Source: Arthonia radiata (lineage: Eukaryota > Ascomycota > Arthoniomycetes > Arthoniales > Arthoniaceae). Taken from it: a stretch of 64,000 nucleotides of DNA. The stretch spans positions 2,611,453 to 2,675,452 of the forward strand of contig PSQN01000017.1 in assembly GCA_002989075.1 (NCBI GenBank), read 5' to 3'. Position 1 is the stretch's first letter, and each line of letters begins with the position of its first letter. The notes below the pieces were generated by a model. That model ran no database searches and was not told the DNA's origin. It saw nothing but the letters and a program-made list of their open reading frames with translations. The position numbers and the translations under genes are program-made. Shown here in pieces: positions 1-12,159 of the stretch.

Positions 1-451
1 CCACAATCAAGCTTTCTGTAATCAGAGCATGCCTTGTTTCGGCTCGTGCCACCAACCGAGCCTGCATGTCGATTCGACCCGACTCCACATAAGAATGAGC
101 GTGTTGGGCGTGCGGAAACACAGTGCCGCCAAAGCGATCAGGCAATATAGGCTAATCTGCGACGCGGAACACGCGTGTATACTTCACTTTCTCCCCAAAA
201 GGTGGACCGCACAAGTCCAGATGGAGAGCATACTGTCCTCCATAAGTGTAAGGCGCGCTGGGCTTTCAAGATGATCTCACAATTACGTATAGCACCCAAC
301 GCATCAGTCAGGCCACCGCATTACTTCAATCACGCAAGTGCTCGAACTTGGATACTCGTCGACACCAAACACTCGCAACGTCTCTTCCTGAGCATAGTCT
401 CCGCCAACTCTCACCACCACCAAAGACAGTCGACCACGTCAATCAGCAGCC
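1..451. other. intergenic, no gene seen
   Basis: The short open frames here overlap on several strands and carry no recognisable protein motif. The last 100 bases or so are presumably the promoter and leader of the gene that starts at 452. Confidence 0.4.
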
Positions 452-994
452 ATGCTATCAAGAATCACTCGGCGACACACACTCCTCCGCGCAACGAATC
501 AGGCCTTCACCTCTGGGGCAAGGCGACCCAACACTATGTCCAATGTACTGCGTGCCCAGCGCATCCCTCAAAATACAGCGCGGCGCTCCTTCGTCGCCTG
601 GGAACCTCCTTACATACCAGAGACTTCAGGGTGAGTGCATAGCCAAATGGGTGACGTAGAACAACGTAATTGAACGAGCCCTTGTAGGCCACGCCATACC
701 GAAGCGGAATATGCAGCGCGACAAGAAGCTTTGGCACCATCGCCATCTTCTAAGACAACTGCGGAAGGGATGCAGCGACGCCCTTCACATGCCAACAAGA
801 CCCCCAAGTCCTCGATCCCTGGCTACGTACTGTTCATTCCCTTGATCGTTGCAAGCGCCGTAGCCACAGTTGCTACCAATCATATATTGGCTGTCAAAAT
901 TGCTCCTTCGCTCGATCATGACGGTAAAGATGTGCTTTGCTGGTGTGGACATGTGGGCCGGCGAAACGCAGGATGGAAGCAGATAGACAATTGA
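452..994 (+). CDS. small single-pass membrane protein, probably mitochondrial
   Basis: Two exons, 452-630 and 688-994, are joined across a 57-nt intron with donor GTGAGT and acceptor TTGTAG. The joined frame encodes about 161 residues. The N-terminus is rich in Arg and Ser/Thr and poor in acidic residues (it begins MLSRITRRHT), which is typical of a mitochondrial presequence. One hydrophobic segment in exon 2 (PGYVLFIPLIVASAVATVA) should span a membrane once. I do not recognise the family. The 3' end is ambiguous: a GTAAAG at about 924 could be a second donor with acceptor TGTTAG near 1014, which would replace the last 20 or so residues and move the stop to 1137. It lies tail-to-tail with the carboxylesterase gene. 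The gene is likely real; function is unknown. Confidence 0.55.
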
Positions 995-1262
995 CTGGGA
1001 GGAAATCTGTGTTAGATAACGAACACTCATCTCCACTCGCCTCGCATTCAGGCCACCTGACTTTTCTCTCCTCCGTACATGCGTGTACTTTTCATTTCCT
1101 CAAAAACAGGTCATGCAAGACTGAGAACTCAGTATGATCAGACTGCAATTGTTTGAATTCCATGAAAGAACATAGAGAGTCAAACAAGTGGACGCGTACA
1201 AGATCTGCTGGCTGTCGTCACGACCTATCCGTTTCATCTTGTCACACCATAGAACCTCCACA

Positions 1263-3478
1263 TCACTCAGGCACCCTCGCCCCCTCCGCCCTCCAAAAGT
1301 CACACCTCCCTCCCCTTCCACCCTCCCAAGTCCCCGCATCCTCAACATGAAACGCATTCCTCAGCACCGGCGTCCCCGCAACACTCACACTCCCATCCAC
1401 ACCCGGCGCCGTGACATTGTAAATGTACTGAGCATACTGAATTGCAAACCTCGTCGCATTAGTCGGCGGGTTCCCCGGACTCGAATCCGTTCCATTGAAA
1501 TAAGACACGCCCTGCGTCCCCCCAGTCTGATTGAGATCCAACATCTGCTGCCCCTCCAACGTCCACTCCGGCCACGTACTCGCGTCATTCGCCGTCTGAT
1601 TCGGTCCGGCCGGGGTATTCGTGCTCGAAACACCGTTGGCGATGACGTTCGAGATCGCCGGATTCCCATTGATGATGAAATTCCCCCACATCGTCATAAA
1701 CGCAGCCACGAAATCGGGGCTCTCGGTGATCGCCCGCGGGCCGAAATACCCACTCACATCAGCACCGTGGCTTGCCGGCGGGACGGAGAACTGGTACTTG
1801 TAGCTGCTCTTGCCGCCGGCGTTGTCGCTGGAGTAAGCGTCCGCGAGCCAATAGGAGGGGCAGACGAAGGTCGTTTCGGCGTAGATGTTATCCGCGGCTT
1901 GTTGGAAGCCGGTGCCGAAGGAGGACTGGTTGAGGGCGGTGGGGCCCATGTCGCCTTCGGTGGCGAAGAGGGTGGAGCTGCTGGCGGCGGAGGGCATGTA
2001 GGAGGCGTAGAGGGCGGCGAAGTCGGTGGCGTTGAAGAGGGGGAAGGTGGATTGGAGGAAGGCTTGGAAGGTCGCTTGGTCGGTGAGGTCTTGGGGGGTG
2101 AAGAGGGCGCCTTCGTTTGCGTTGTTCTGGTGTCTGGGTTAGTAGGAGAAAGGAGGGCAGGGAGTGAGGAGGGCATACGCCTGAGAGCATGCGGAGACCG
2201 TTGACTTTGCTCGCGTTGAGCTGTCGGGTGGGGAGCTCTTGTACGAAGGTGCCGTCCGTCACGGGGAGGAAGCCCCATGTGCCAAAGCGTCCAGTCGCGC
2301 CTACGATCGCGCTGACTTGCTGGAGGATGTTGGTGTCCTTACCGCGGAGACACTCAACGATTGTCTGGCTTTGGTTGAACGCAGGGTTTCCATCAAAGCA
2401 ACCAGTCTGGTAAGCGAAGCTGTAGTACGATTGCGAGGGGATCCAATCCGCATAGCCGTACTGCATAGGCAGATAGGGTGAGGCGACGATGGACTGCTGG
2501 AACAGCGAAGTGCCGAGTGTGCCACCATATGCCATGTCTTGCAGCATCACTGCGCCACCGCCTGCGGACTCGCCAGAAATGGTGACTCTCCGTGGGTCGC
2601 CACCAAACTTCTCGATGTGCTGTTGCACCCATTGGAGAGCGAAATTTTGGTCGAGAATACCTGCGTTGACGGTGCCAAAGCGGTAGAGCTCGTCAGATGA
2701 GAGGAAGCCAAATGCTCCAAGCTAGACAATGTGAGTACCAGAATGTATCAAGCAGGATTATCGGCGTACTCTGTACTGAATTGCCACTCCTATGAAGCCA
2801 TTGTTGTTTGTGTTGATAATCATGCTCAGGTCTTGTGTACCGGATCCAGCTCCATAGCCTCCACCATCTAGGCATTTTCGTACGTTAGAGGCTCCTGTCT
2901 GGGTTCGCGCGTTTTGCAGGTATACTTACGGATCCATACAAGTACTGGCAAGTCTTTTGCACCTTGTGGGGCATACACGTTGAGAAAGAGACAATCCTCA
3001 CTGCCCTGAATCCGTGTTTGGAAGTAAGTCGAGTTCAAGCAGCGCTCTGGCAGCGTATCCTCTCCCTGAAGGTCGGAGCAAGCATTACCAAGATAGGGCG
3101 CGTCTCCGGTCTGCGGGCACCTCGAACCAAACGTTGTGGCTGGGATCACATTGGTGCGATTGTCCGCAGGAGGCTGCGGCGGTTGCCATCTGTTCGGGCC
3201 TGTAGGCGGAGCAGCGAACCGTATGCTGCATGGACATGTTAGAACCAGACTGCCTGCACGCCAGCGGTCAGAGTTACTTACCCTTTGAAGGTGTTCAGTC
3301 GTGTTGTGCTATTCGCTACGCCTTGATAGATCTCATAGCCTAGGTCAATAGTAGGTCCTGTGGCATTGGCTACTTGCCGGCGCAATCGTGGATACTTGGG
3401 TCCGGCTATATCTTGGGGAGCAGCATAGGCAAGAGTCAGAGAGCAAAGAGAGGCTAGGACCAAAAATGTTCTCATCAT
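1263..3478 (-). CDS. secreted type-B carboxylesterase/lipase
   Basis: Five exons on the minus strand: 3478-3282, 3225-2930, 2867-2770, 2721-2179 and 2126-1263. They encode about 665 residues in one frame with GT-AG introns of 48-62 nt. The N-terminus is a signal peptide (MMRTFLVLASLCSLTLAYA). The alpha/beta-hydrolase landmarks are in order: FKGIRFAAPP, the oxyanion-hole segment WIHGGGYG, the nucleophile elbow GESAGGG with Ser near residue 249, and the catalytic His in SHGAD. Several NxS/T sites suggest glycosylation. Members of the family hydrolyse carboxylic esters, from acylglycerols to cholinesterase-like substrates; the natural substrate cannot be read from sequence. The last 25 or so residues (Gly/Arg-rich, ending at 1263) look unlike the family, so a further small 3' intron is possible. 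Confidence 0.88.
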
Positions 3479-4152
3479 TACAGTCGTTAACAGTTATGCA
3501 ACTTCAACGTTTGGACTCCGCGCGCGCAGAAGGTGGCACACGCGCGATACTTATTAAGTGAGCAAGTTGTACGTCAGCATCTAACCCCATTGACATGGCT
3601 GTGGGTATTACAAAGTGATTACAGCGGCGAGCCGCAATCTCCACGATGTCCATCCGCGTATCCGCAAAGCTTGCAAAAATCATGGGGATGCGCTGCGTCA
3701 CACAGAATGAAGCGCTGCGACTACCCCAGATCATGTGTGATGCAGGGAACCTCATTGGCTGTGTTCCTGATCGACTCATGATGCTTACCAAAGATGACAG
3801 GGCGAAGATTGAGGGAGCGTGGAGCACGCAGAAAGTGGAGTCGCGAAATGATGGTGCGGAAAAGGCAGGTCGGCATTTGGGCCGTCGATCTGCGATCTCG
3901 TTGCCGGGGAGATGCGCGCTGTTGTTGCGATTGGCAGATGGACGCGAGGAAGACGATTAAGGTCGCTGAGGAGGCTCCTGTGGAACCCATGCAATATTCG
4001 TTCAAAGTCGTTATGAAACACCCCGCTATGCTACTTCCAAACACCAATGCAACTTTCGCGTCTGCTTAGCCGTGATAATGCTGCGCCCATAATGACCCCA
4101 TTTGATGATCCATCTATCATATCGTTGCGCCGAGCATGCAAACGTATAGATA
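3479..4152. other. intergenic, promoter side of the esterase and 3' side of PFK-2/FBPase-2
   Basis: No supported gene. A 104-codon plus-strand frame at 3646-3960 has no motif and overlaps two equally long minus-strand frames, so I do not call it. The region must hold the esterase promoter just above 3478 and the 3' UTR of the kinase/phosphatase gene that ends at 4153. Confidence 0.4.
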
Positions 4153-6327
4153 TCAAGCAATTTCAGACTGTGCTGGGGCATTGTGCAGCTCATACCCCGG
4201 TTGTAAATCGAACCATTCAATGTCCGTATTGTATTTATAAGCCTTCAAATCAACCCCGTACGGCTTGGGCTCGAGACAGTACAGCATCCCGATCGGTACG
4301 TCGAGCTCAGTGACTCTCTCACGGCTGAGACCAGTGAAATAGGCCAGAAGAACGCGTACCACACTGCGATGGCTGATAAGGAGGCAGTGCTCGGTCATGC
4401 GCTCGAGCTCGACGATAACAGCTCGAACTCGGTTGATCACGTCGAGATAGCCTTCACCTCCAGGTCCTGGATATCGATAGTGCAGCTTGTCCATCACTCG
4501 GGTTGCATATTCATTGGGGTAGGTCGCTCGGATCTGAGCGTAGGTCATGCCCTCAAGTTGGCCCGCAAATAGCTCGTTGAGCATACGCATCTGCTTTGTG
4601 TCATATTCCTCTTCGTCGAAATAGTCGGCTGTCTGAATGCTACGCTTAAGCATGGATGTCCAAACGCAGAAGTTCTTCTGAAGATGTGCGGTCTGGTCAG
4701 TCTCGTAGTGTGGATTTGGCGGCGTCGTGTCTCCAGGCTTTGGCGGGAAATGCGACGACTCAATCTTCTCCCGCTCATGGATCTCCCACTCCTTCCGCTG
4801 AAAGCCGATGAACTTGGTTAAGGCTTGGGCGAACTGATGACCCATAGGAGACAGCTCGGCGTCACCCCCAATCTTGCCGTTACGGTTATCGAATGATTCG
4901 CCATGCCTCGTGATCCAGATCTGTCGTGGGGCGAGGTTGAAGTTGAGCAGGTAGTATACAGCTTGCGAAGATAGAAATCCTCTGATTTGATGTGAAATGA
5001 CCTTTCGTCCTACGTCGATCATCTGCACAAAAGGCATGTTGTTCTTTTCTTCATACTCCCCAAGGGGCACATAGGCTTTTTCGTAGATGGCCACTCGCTT
5101 CTTGAAGTCAGCCAGAGAGGCTTCCGGGTCTTTGCCTTTGTAATCGGGGCCAGAGAGCTTCAGCCGCATATTGCGCTCCAGCAATTCTTCGTCCACACAT
5201 AAGCTCTCTAAGAATATCACGTTGAGGTCTGGGCCCGCACGTTCTCTGATATGCTTCATAACAAGCTTGCGTCTCTCAAGCGTGCTGTTGGTCGCGTCCA
5301 AAATGCCAATCGATCCGCCCTCGATGAGTATATAGTCAAGTAGATCATCCAAAGCGTCCAGCGCTGCTTGCTCGCGAATGAGAGCCGCCCTGCGATTGCT
5401 CGGGTCAAAGAAACTCGCAGTCTGATCCATGCCTTGCGGTGCTGGCTGAGTGTTCGTCGGGCTTTCCGGCTGTTCAGATGCCTCTGGAAGGTTGAGCTCT
5501 GGAATGGAAGGTATCGTGCCATTTTTAGAGGTAGATCTGGTATGCTGCGCACCGCCGTTGGTCGTCGCGTTGCCGTTTGTGTTTGCTTCCGACTCAGACA
5601 TGAGCATGTGAGCGGCAGTCTTCGAGACCTTAGCGCGCGAACTTCCGTTGACATCGAGCTGTGCCTCAGCGATGCTTTTGCGAATGGCGTTGATCGAATT
5701 CTGTATCTGCTGTGTGCTGTGTCGAGATGCAGGAGCACCTGCAGCAACACGCCGGCGCTCACCGACGTTGAAAATCTTGGTATCATGCTGCAGCCAATTC
5801 AGGTAGCGCGCAATCTTCTTGGTGATGTAACTCTTTCCACGAGCAGGGAGGCCAACCATAACAATGACAAGTTTGCTGCCGATGTCTCGCGACGAGATCT
5901 TGCCATCTGGAGAGACCTTTGATTTGGTCAGACCGGGAATATCCAGCGTCGTAGCACGGAGACGATTGATGGAGTCGCCTGAATCTTGCCTTCTGGCTGC
6001 AAACGTCGCCGAATTTGGAGAGATGTTCGGGCTGGGCGGAGCCGTAGGGGCTGGAGTGTCTGATTCGGACATCATGTTCCCTGTGCGAGGTGCTGGCAGC
6101 GCGCGCAGCGCTTGCTCAGCGCTTGTCGGAGCGCTCGTTGGCATTGCGCCCTCGCGGCGAGGAGCTTGAAGCTTTGAATCGCCAGAGCCATCGCCTTGTC
6201 GCATTGAGGGGGACGAACTGCTAATCAGAGCGGACCTCGCAAGGTGTGAGTGACCGCTCTGTTGGCGCTTTGGAGGCATTCGGAGGCTATCATTATCGCC
6301 ATCGGATTCGCCGTGTATCAGAGGCAT
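4153..6327 (-). CDS. 6-phosphofructo-2-kinase/fructose-2,6-bisphosphatase
   Basis: Intronless gene of 724 codons from the first ATG at 6327; another in-frame ATG at 6279 (MPPKRQQ) is a reasonable alternative start. The enzyme makes and breaks fructose-2,6-bisphosphate, which sets the balance of glycolysis and gluconeogenesis in the cytosol. The kinase half shows the P-loop GLPARGKSY and the conserved DATNSTLERR. The phosphatase half shows the phospho-acceptor RHGES, the acid-catalyst region ELFAGQLEGMTY and the second catalytic His in LLISHRS. All catalytic landmarks of both halves are present, so both activities are plausible. Between NVGERRR and the helix at ALIREQAALDAL lies a polar insertion of about 120 residues, absent from animal enzymes. 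The N-terminal 170 residues are Ser/Pro-rich and probably regulatory. Head-to-head with the Uls1-like gene. Confidence 0.93.
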   Translation of the reverse strand: MPLIHGESDGDNDSLRMPPKRQQSGHSHLARSALISSSSPSMRQGDGSGDSKLQAPRREGAMPTSAPTSAEQALRALPAPRTGNMMSESDTPAPTAPPSPNISPNSATFAARRQDSGDSINRLRATTLDIPGLTKSKVSPDGKISSRDIGSKLVIVMVGLPARGKSYITKKIARYLNWLQHDTKIFNVGERRRVAAGAPASRHSTQQIQNSINAIRKSIAEAQLDVNGSSRAKVSKTAAHMLMSESEANTNGNATTNGGAQHTRSTSKNGTIPSIPELNLPEASEQPESPTNTQPAPQGMDQTASFFDPSNRRAALIREQAALDALDDLLDYILIEGGSIGILDATNSTLERRKLVMKHIRERAGPDLNVIFLESLCVDEELLERNMRLKLSGPDYKGKDPEASLADFKKRVAIYEKAYVPLGEYEEKNNMPFVQMIDVGRKVISHQIRGFLSSQAVYYLLNFNLAPRQIWITRHGESFDNRNGKIGGDAELSPMGHQFAQALTKFIGFQRKEWEIHEREKIESSHFPPKPGDTTPPNPHYETDQTAHLQKNFCVWTSMLKRSIQTADYFDEEEYDTKQMRMLNELFAGQLEGMTYAQIRATYPNEYATRVMDKLHYRYPGPGGEGYLDVINRVRAVIVELERMTEHCLLISHRSVVRVLLAYFTGLSRERVTELDVPIGMLYCLEPKPYGVDLKAYKYNTDIEWFDLQPGYELHNAPAQSEIA

Positions 6328-7062
6328 CCACGCGCGTGGAACAGAGATAGTCGCAAAGTTTTCAGGCAAACACAAGCCTCAGGGCTGCGAGCTAACCGCT
6401 GGAAGTCTCAACCGCCAGGCCGCCTTGGCAAAGGAGAACTGTTGTTGTAAAGGCGCATGGTCAAAGGTGTAGATGCTGTCAAGAGCGCATCACAAGAGCG
6501 GTTCGGCGATGAGCAAGGGCAGATTGTACGCGAAGAGGTGAAAATGAAGAAGGATTCTCCGAGACACGCATTCAGCGATTATTATTATGCGTTCGGGCTT
6601 GGCGCGATACAATCGATAAGAATCACTCCATAAGGCTGACGTCACGCTAGCGCATTTTAGTGGCAACGCGAGCTTCTGTGCCTGCCTCGAAGATTGAGCA
6701 CAAGATTAATTAGGTATGCAGTCAGCTCATCGCCCTCAACTCGATCCTGCTCGAGCTCAACTCAACTCGTCAGTATACTAGGGTTCATTGCAGCATTTCT
6801 GCCTAGCCGTCATTTCCACCTTCACCTTCGTTTCTCCCGCCTGTCGTCTGCCTCTCCTCCACGGATGTCTGCCTCCATCGTCCGCCAGTTCAACGTCTCC
6901 CAGGCCTCTCACTCCGTCCAAACAACCGGCTACACGCCGCATTTGTTCCACTCGTCTGTAAAGCATACGATACTATGACCACAACACAACACGCCGACCA
7001 TTAACACACTCATTACCTGTAAAACACACCTGTCCATCTGAGAGGCGTTCACGACCTGTGTA
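6328..7062. promoter_or_regulatory. divergent promoter region, PFK-2/FBPase-2 and Uls1-like genes
   Basis: 735 bases between two divergent genes. Pyrimidine-rich runs around 6800-6860 look like a transcription-start or leader region for the plus-strand gene. A 37-codon ATG frame at 6864-6977 would be an upstream ORF if transcription starts before it; this is not demonstrated. Confidence 0.35.
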
Positions 7063-10000
7063 ATGATGGACGCCGTGGAAGTGGGCCCACAGTCTTCTGT
7101 GGAAGAGATTGAAGAGAATCGTATCTTTATTGACACTTTGTTACAATCACTCGACGATGGCGCGGATGATTACGCTCAGGTAAGTCACCCCTCGAGCAGC
7201 TCCTTTCAGGGCTTCTCCATGCTTTGATGTGCCTCGATCAGGCACTAGTACGCTCGTTGGTATTTGCATAGAACCTGACTGACACGCATCCAGAGATGCA
7301 GCGAGCTGAAGGCTCAATTCCGCTATTGCGATGGCCTGCTTGCTTCTAAGCAAGAACTTTCCACACCCTCTTCTTCGCGGCATTATGACGCTCCGAACAG
7401 CGCTACTTTGCCTTCGCGTTCCCGTCCTGCTATTCCAGACTGGGGCCGCCGCGATACGTCTCCCTCTCACGGGAGGCCCCAAGCAGGCTCATCTCACAAA
7501 CTCGATCTAGGCATCCCCCTTTCGTTCGACGGGTACGGTTCCGAGTCGTCCAATGGGGGGCGCAAGAGACAGCGTGTTCGATCCAGCCTTCATCCAAATG
7601 ACGGCAGCGCGAAGGTACCGCGAACGGCCAGCAACACTAGGCCAACAACCTCGTCGACGTCTGAATCAGCCGATTCCGTAGAAGACTTCGACCTGATGCC
7701 GTCAGACTCACGGGTCTATGAGATGTACAAGAAGCGGGCTCAATTACAAGAGGCGCGCTGGAAGCAGGAACAACGTGACAAGGAGCTGGCACGCCAAATG
7801 TCGCAGGATCTGGCAGGCCCTTCGACTTCAGCTGCTGCCTCGAACACGAACCAGGCCTATCTGCAGAGCAATGGTTCTTTCGGCCGGGCTCAGCCTTCTC
7901 CGCCTGTACAGAGTCAGCAGAACCACGTTCCGCTGGGCTACCATCAGTCCACGGGCCCCCATATCAAGTCAGAACCTCCTACCATGAACAACCTCCATAC
8001 TGGCCATCATGCGCAGAATTACATTGACACGGAGGATGACGATGATGATATTTCCATGATTTCACCTCAGCAATTCCACTCCGCAGGTCGGCCCTCGCAG
8101 CCGCAGCATGCGACTCAAGCCAGGCCTTTTCCCTCTAGCCGATTCGGCCAGCCAGACATGCCAGGCGCTTTCCCTCAAGGTGCATGGACAGGGACGACCA
8201 CGTCTTATAGTCAGCCTAGCTACATGAATCCCAGAGGCTTACAGTCTACCAGCCATGGACCTTCACAATCTAGCTACGGTCAGGACATGACCACGATGCA
8301 GAGACTACAGAATTTTGTCGGAGGCCTGCCTGGCTCCGCATTCAATGCGTTGCCAAGTTCCGGCTCTTCCGCATATCCCAGCTACCATCCGCCACCGAAC
8401 ATTCATCACGGCCAAGCTGGGTCTGCGGTCTTTGGCGGTATGGTCGACTCAGATGACGATGAACCAGGGCCAGGAGGCTTTACTAGCCGGCAGCTTGAGG
8501 ATCTCCGCTCCAGGAACATGGAGTACATGCTAAGCGATCCTGGGAAGACTAAGGACGAGATCGCACAGTTGCTTGAGAACATTCGTCCTGACGAGGAACT
8601 GCCTCCAGAGATGCGTGAGGGAGGACCCGCAGGATTGAGCGTTCCTCTCATGGAGCATCAAAAGTTGGGATTGACGTGGCTGAAGAATCAAGAGGAGTCA
8701 ACCAATCGGGGGGCAATCCTGGCTGACGACATGGGCTTAGGCAAGACCATCCAAGCACTTGCATTGATCCTAGCTCGACCGTCGAACGACCAAGCTGTGA
8801 AGACAACTGTCATCGTCGCGCCGGTGGCGTTACTACGCCAGTGGCAAAAAGAGATCGAAACTAAGGTGGTCGCAAAACACCGTCTCAAAGTCCATATTTA
8901 CCACGGTCCAGGTGCAAAGATCAAATATGCTCGTCTCGCTGCATTCGATGTTGTGCTGACGACTTATGGTACCCTCGGTGCCGAACTCAAGCGTATTCTC
9001 AAGTGGGAGTCTGACAGATTTGAGCAGCCTCCGACGAACGTACCAAAGCCGGAGTTGAATTTCCTTGGGGACCACTGTCGATGGTGGCGTGTCATCTTGG
9101 ACGAAGCGCAGGCTATCAAGGGTCGCAACACTAATGCGGCTCAGGCTGCGTGTCGGCTACAGGCTGAACATCGCCTTGCCATGACTGGCACGCCTATGAT
9201 GAACAACATTGATGAGCTGTATTCGCTCATCAAATTCTTACGCATTGCTCCATACCACGAGCTGTCCAAATTCACTCAGACGTTCAGCGCGCTGAAGAAG
9301 AGCTCTACGGAGAAACAGAAGAAACGATCAATGAAGTGCCTGCAAGCTTTGCTCAAGGCTCTTCTGTTGCGACGCACTAAGCAGAGCAAGATTGATGGTA
9401 ACCCGATCCTCAACTTGAAGGGCCGCATGGTTGGCGAAGACAACGCAGTGTTTGACGAGGAACAGAAGGCATTCTACGACCACATTGCTCACAAGTCTCA
9501 GCTTCAATTCAACAAGTATCTGAAGGCTGGTACTATCGGCAAGAATTACTCAAACATCCTCGTCATGCTCCTGCGTCTCCGCCAGGCGTGCGACCATCCT
9601 CATCTTATCTCAGACCACGGCATACCGGTTGATGCCGAGGCCAGCGAAGAGCAGATGGTAGACTACGCCAGCAAGCTCAACGATGGCGCCATACAGAGGA
9701 TCATCGAAGCGAACGGCGCTTTCGAATGCCCCATCTGCTATGATGCCACAGAGAACCCTACAATCTTTTTCCCCTGTGGACACGATGTCTGTAGTGAGTG
9801 TTTCACACAGATGATGGATCCGTCTCTAGCTGTTCAGCGAGGTGAAGATGCAACAACGGCGAAGTGTCCGGAGTGCCGTCAAGTGGTCGATCCGCATAAG
9901 CTGCTCACATACAACCTCTTCCAGAAGGTGCATCTTCCGGAAGCATACAAGGAGAAGTTCGGCGAGGATGCACTGGCCACACCGGATTCTGATGGCGACT

Positions 10001-10962
10001 CAGACTCGGACTTCGACAGCGACTACGAAGACGTTGATCCCAGCGGCAATCTTGACGGCTTTGTTGTCAACGATGACGATGACATCGAAGAGGGTTCAGA
10101 GACAGAAGATGACACTCAGGAGCCGTGGACAAAAGTCAAGCGCGAGGAGGATTCAGAGTTCAAGAAGCCAAGTAAGTCAAAGAAGGCTGGCAAGCGCAAG
10201 AGCAATTCCGCGAGCAAGGGCAAAGGCAAAGGCAAGGCTATGCGCAAGAAGGCCCTCGCAGAGCTCAAAAAGGACAGTCTGCGGAATGTCGCCGCTAAAA
10301 AGAAGTACCTGAAGCGACTTCGCAAGAACTTCGTCTCAAGCGCCAAGATTGACAAGACGATTGAGATCTTACAAGGTGTCCGTGACAATGACAGCACCGA
10401 GAAGACAATCATCTTCAGTCAGTTCACATCCTTCTTGGATCTCATCGAAGTGCCCATGAGCGATCAGCACTGGTCCTACATGCGATATGATGGCAGCATG
10501 AACGCCAAAGCCCGAAACGAAGCTGTCGACAAATTCGTGGACGATCCAAACTGCAATATCATGTTGATCTCGCTGAAAGCTGGCAATGCTGGTCTGAACC
10601 TCAACTGCGCATCACAGGTCATCATCCTCGATCCCTTCTGGAACCCTTTCATCGAAGAGCAGGCCATCGACCGCGCCCACCGCATTGGCCAGATGCGCGA
10701 TGTGCATGTACACCGCGTGCTTATCCAGGACACTGTCGAAGACCGCATTGTCGCTCTGCAGGAGAAGAAGCGGGAGTTGATCAATCAAGCACTGGACGAA
10801 AAGGCTGGACAGAAGCTGAGTCGTCTCGGGCGTGAGGAGTTGATCTTCCTGTTTGGCTCTGGAGAGCATGGGCCTGACGTGGGTCCTGAGTCGAGTGATC
10901 ATGAAGAGGAGCTGAGCGACCTGATGAGTCGAGCTGCCAGCCGTACGGGGCGTGCTCGTTGA
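7063..10962 (+). CDS. SNF2-family DNA translocase with RING finger, Uls1/Ris1-like
   Basis: Two exons, 7063-7179 and 7294-10962, joined in phase 0 give 1261 residues. The first exon supplies the only plausible ATG, because the long frame alone begins without one. Residues 1-420 are polar and low complexity with acidic patches (for example IDTEDDDDDISM) that could act as SUMO-interaction motifs. The SNF2 ATPase follows: ILADDMGLGKTIQA near residue 520, and DEAQ in place of DEAH in ILDEAQAIKG. A C3HC4 RING finger (CPICYDATENPTIFFPCGHD to CPECRQ) sits near 850-905, then the helicase C-terminal lobe (IIFSQFTSFLD, AHRIGQ) near 1060-1190. This order is that of the Uls1/Ris1 and fission yeast Rrp1/Rrp2 group, which act on SUMO-conjugated chromatin proteins and in silencing or recombination; the exact role here is inferred. 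Confidence 0.9.
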
Positions 10963-12159
10963 GGAAGGAAGTACGGCGAAGATTGTCTGATATTATGATA
11001 GTACAAGCTGGAAGGAAAGGTGTCAAGGACGAGGCTTCGGCGTTGGGTGGTAGTGTGATGATATCCTGGTCGTGGGCAGGGATGGTTATGGGAGAGTCTC
11101 TACCGTCGACGATGTCTCATACATCTCATACGCCGTATACTCATCTTAGGTCGGCAGAGCAGCGGCGACTGCAACCCATACGACGTTTCAACGATGTCGG
11201 GAAGACAAATAGAGCACAAATGTGCCTGAACCAGATCGATAGAGATAGACAGCAGGCTCGTGCCATGTATTATAGCATTATGTTTGTACTCTCATGGAAA
11301 GCCTTGTGCAACGATCCACAGGCAGCCTTCTATGATCGCTTTCATCTGATGCTGGTGCTGAAGGCATCTTCAGACTGCTCGATGTCTTTTCTCCTCTCGA
11401 AGCCTCCGAAGTGTGCTCACCCCCTGACCATCTGCCTCACCTTCCCACTTGCTTGTGTCTCCCCGCCACTTCTTCGACTGCGGTGATTGCCCTAGCAACG
11501 GCTGCTTGACCTTGCCTTTCTGTCTTGATGTTCTCATGTTTTCTCCTCTTGCTCGACATACATATGTAGCACATGAGAAGCAGTCATGTCTTCCATCTGT
11601 ATCGTGCCTGCGGTTTTTCGTGCTGAGATGGAGCGCTTCTGAACCGTTATCGCTCTACTCAAACCATGGGTAGAGCTGTGGCGACGAAGCGGACAAGCTT
11701 GTTAGTGCATTAGAATAGAGCTATGTGAGATATGTGTGAGCACAGAATATCAGCAGCAAAGGGAAGTCAATTGAGTGAGAGAAAAAGACGAAGACACACC
11801 GACGTCTTACCGTGTCCCAAGGACAGATTTGGAAAGGTACAAACGGCGACGGCTCGTTAGCGAACAGGCAAAGAACGCCTGTGTTCTTTGGCTCAAAAAG
11901 GGTGTTATCGAAGGTTATGCGTCCTTACTTGGACGCTCATGTCTCGTCATGAGGTAGATGATCCCTAACGCCGTCCGTGATCGTGCAGCGCGCCGTGCGG
12001 TGGACCGTGACCCTTGTCTCCTCAACGCCGCCCTTCCAGCAGAGACTGATGATCGTCCCCAACGCCGGTCCCCGCGTGTTCGTACAGCTTCCAAACGCCT
12101 TCTGTGCGCAAAATTGATGCTTCTTCACGGAGATCCCCGCTCCCCAGCACGACCTCAGC
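10963..12159. other. convergent intergenic, no gene seen
   Basis: About 1.2 kb between the ends of the Uls1-like and histidine kinase genes. The open frames (for example 10959-11486, plus) have no recognisable motif and no convincing splice structure. Parts are presumably 3' UTRs. Confidence 0.4.

Noticed and set aside
1188-2204. 338-codon plus-strand frame
   Set aside because: Antisense to the last exons of the carboxylesterase; Arg/Gly-rich composition is a by-product of the esterase codons.
3646-3960. 104-codon plus-strand frame
   Set aside because: No motif, overlapping minus-strand frames of similar length, no splice structure.
6694-6978. 94-codon plus-strand frame upstream of the Uls1-like gene
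   Set aside because: Pyrimidine-rich leader-like sequence with Ser/Leu/His-biased composition; probably 5' UTR.
10959-11486. 175-codon plus-strand frame after the Uls1-like stop
   Set aside because: No protein-like features; most of it is presumably 3' UTR and spacer.
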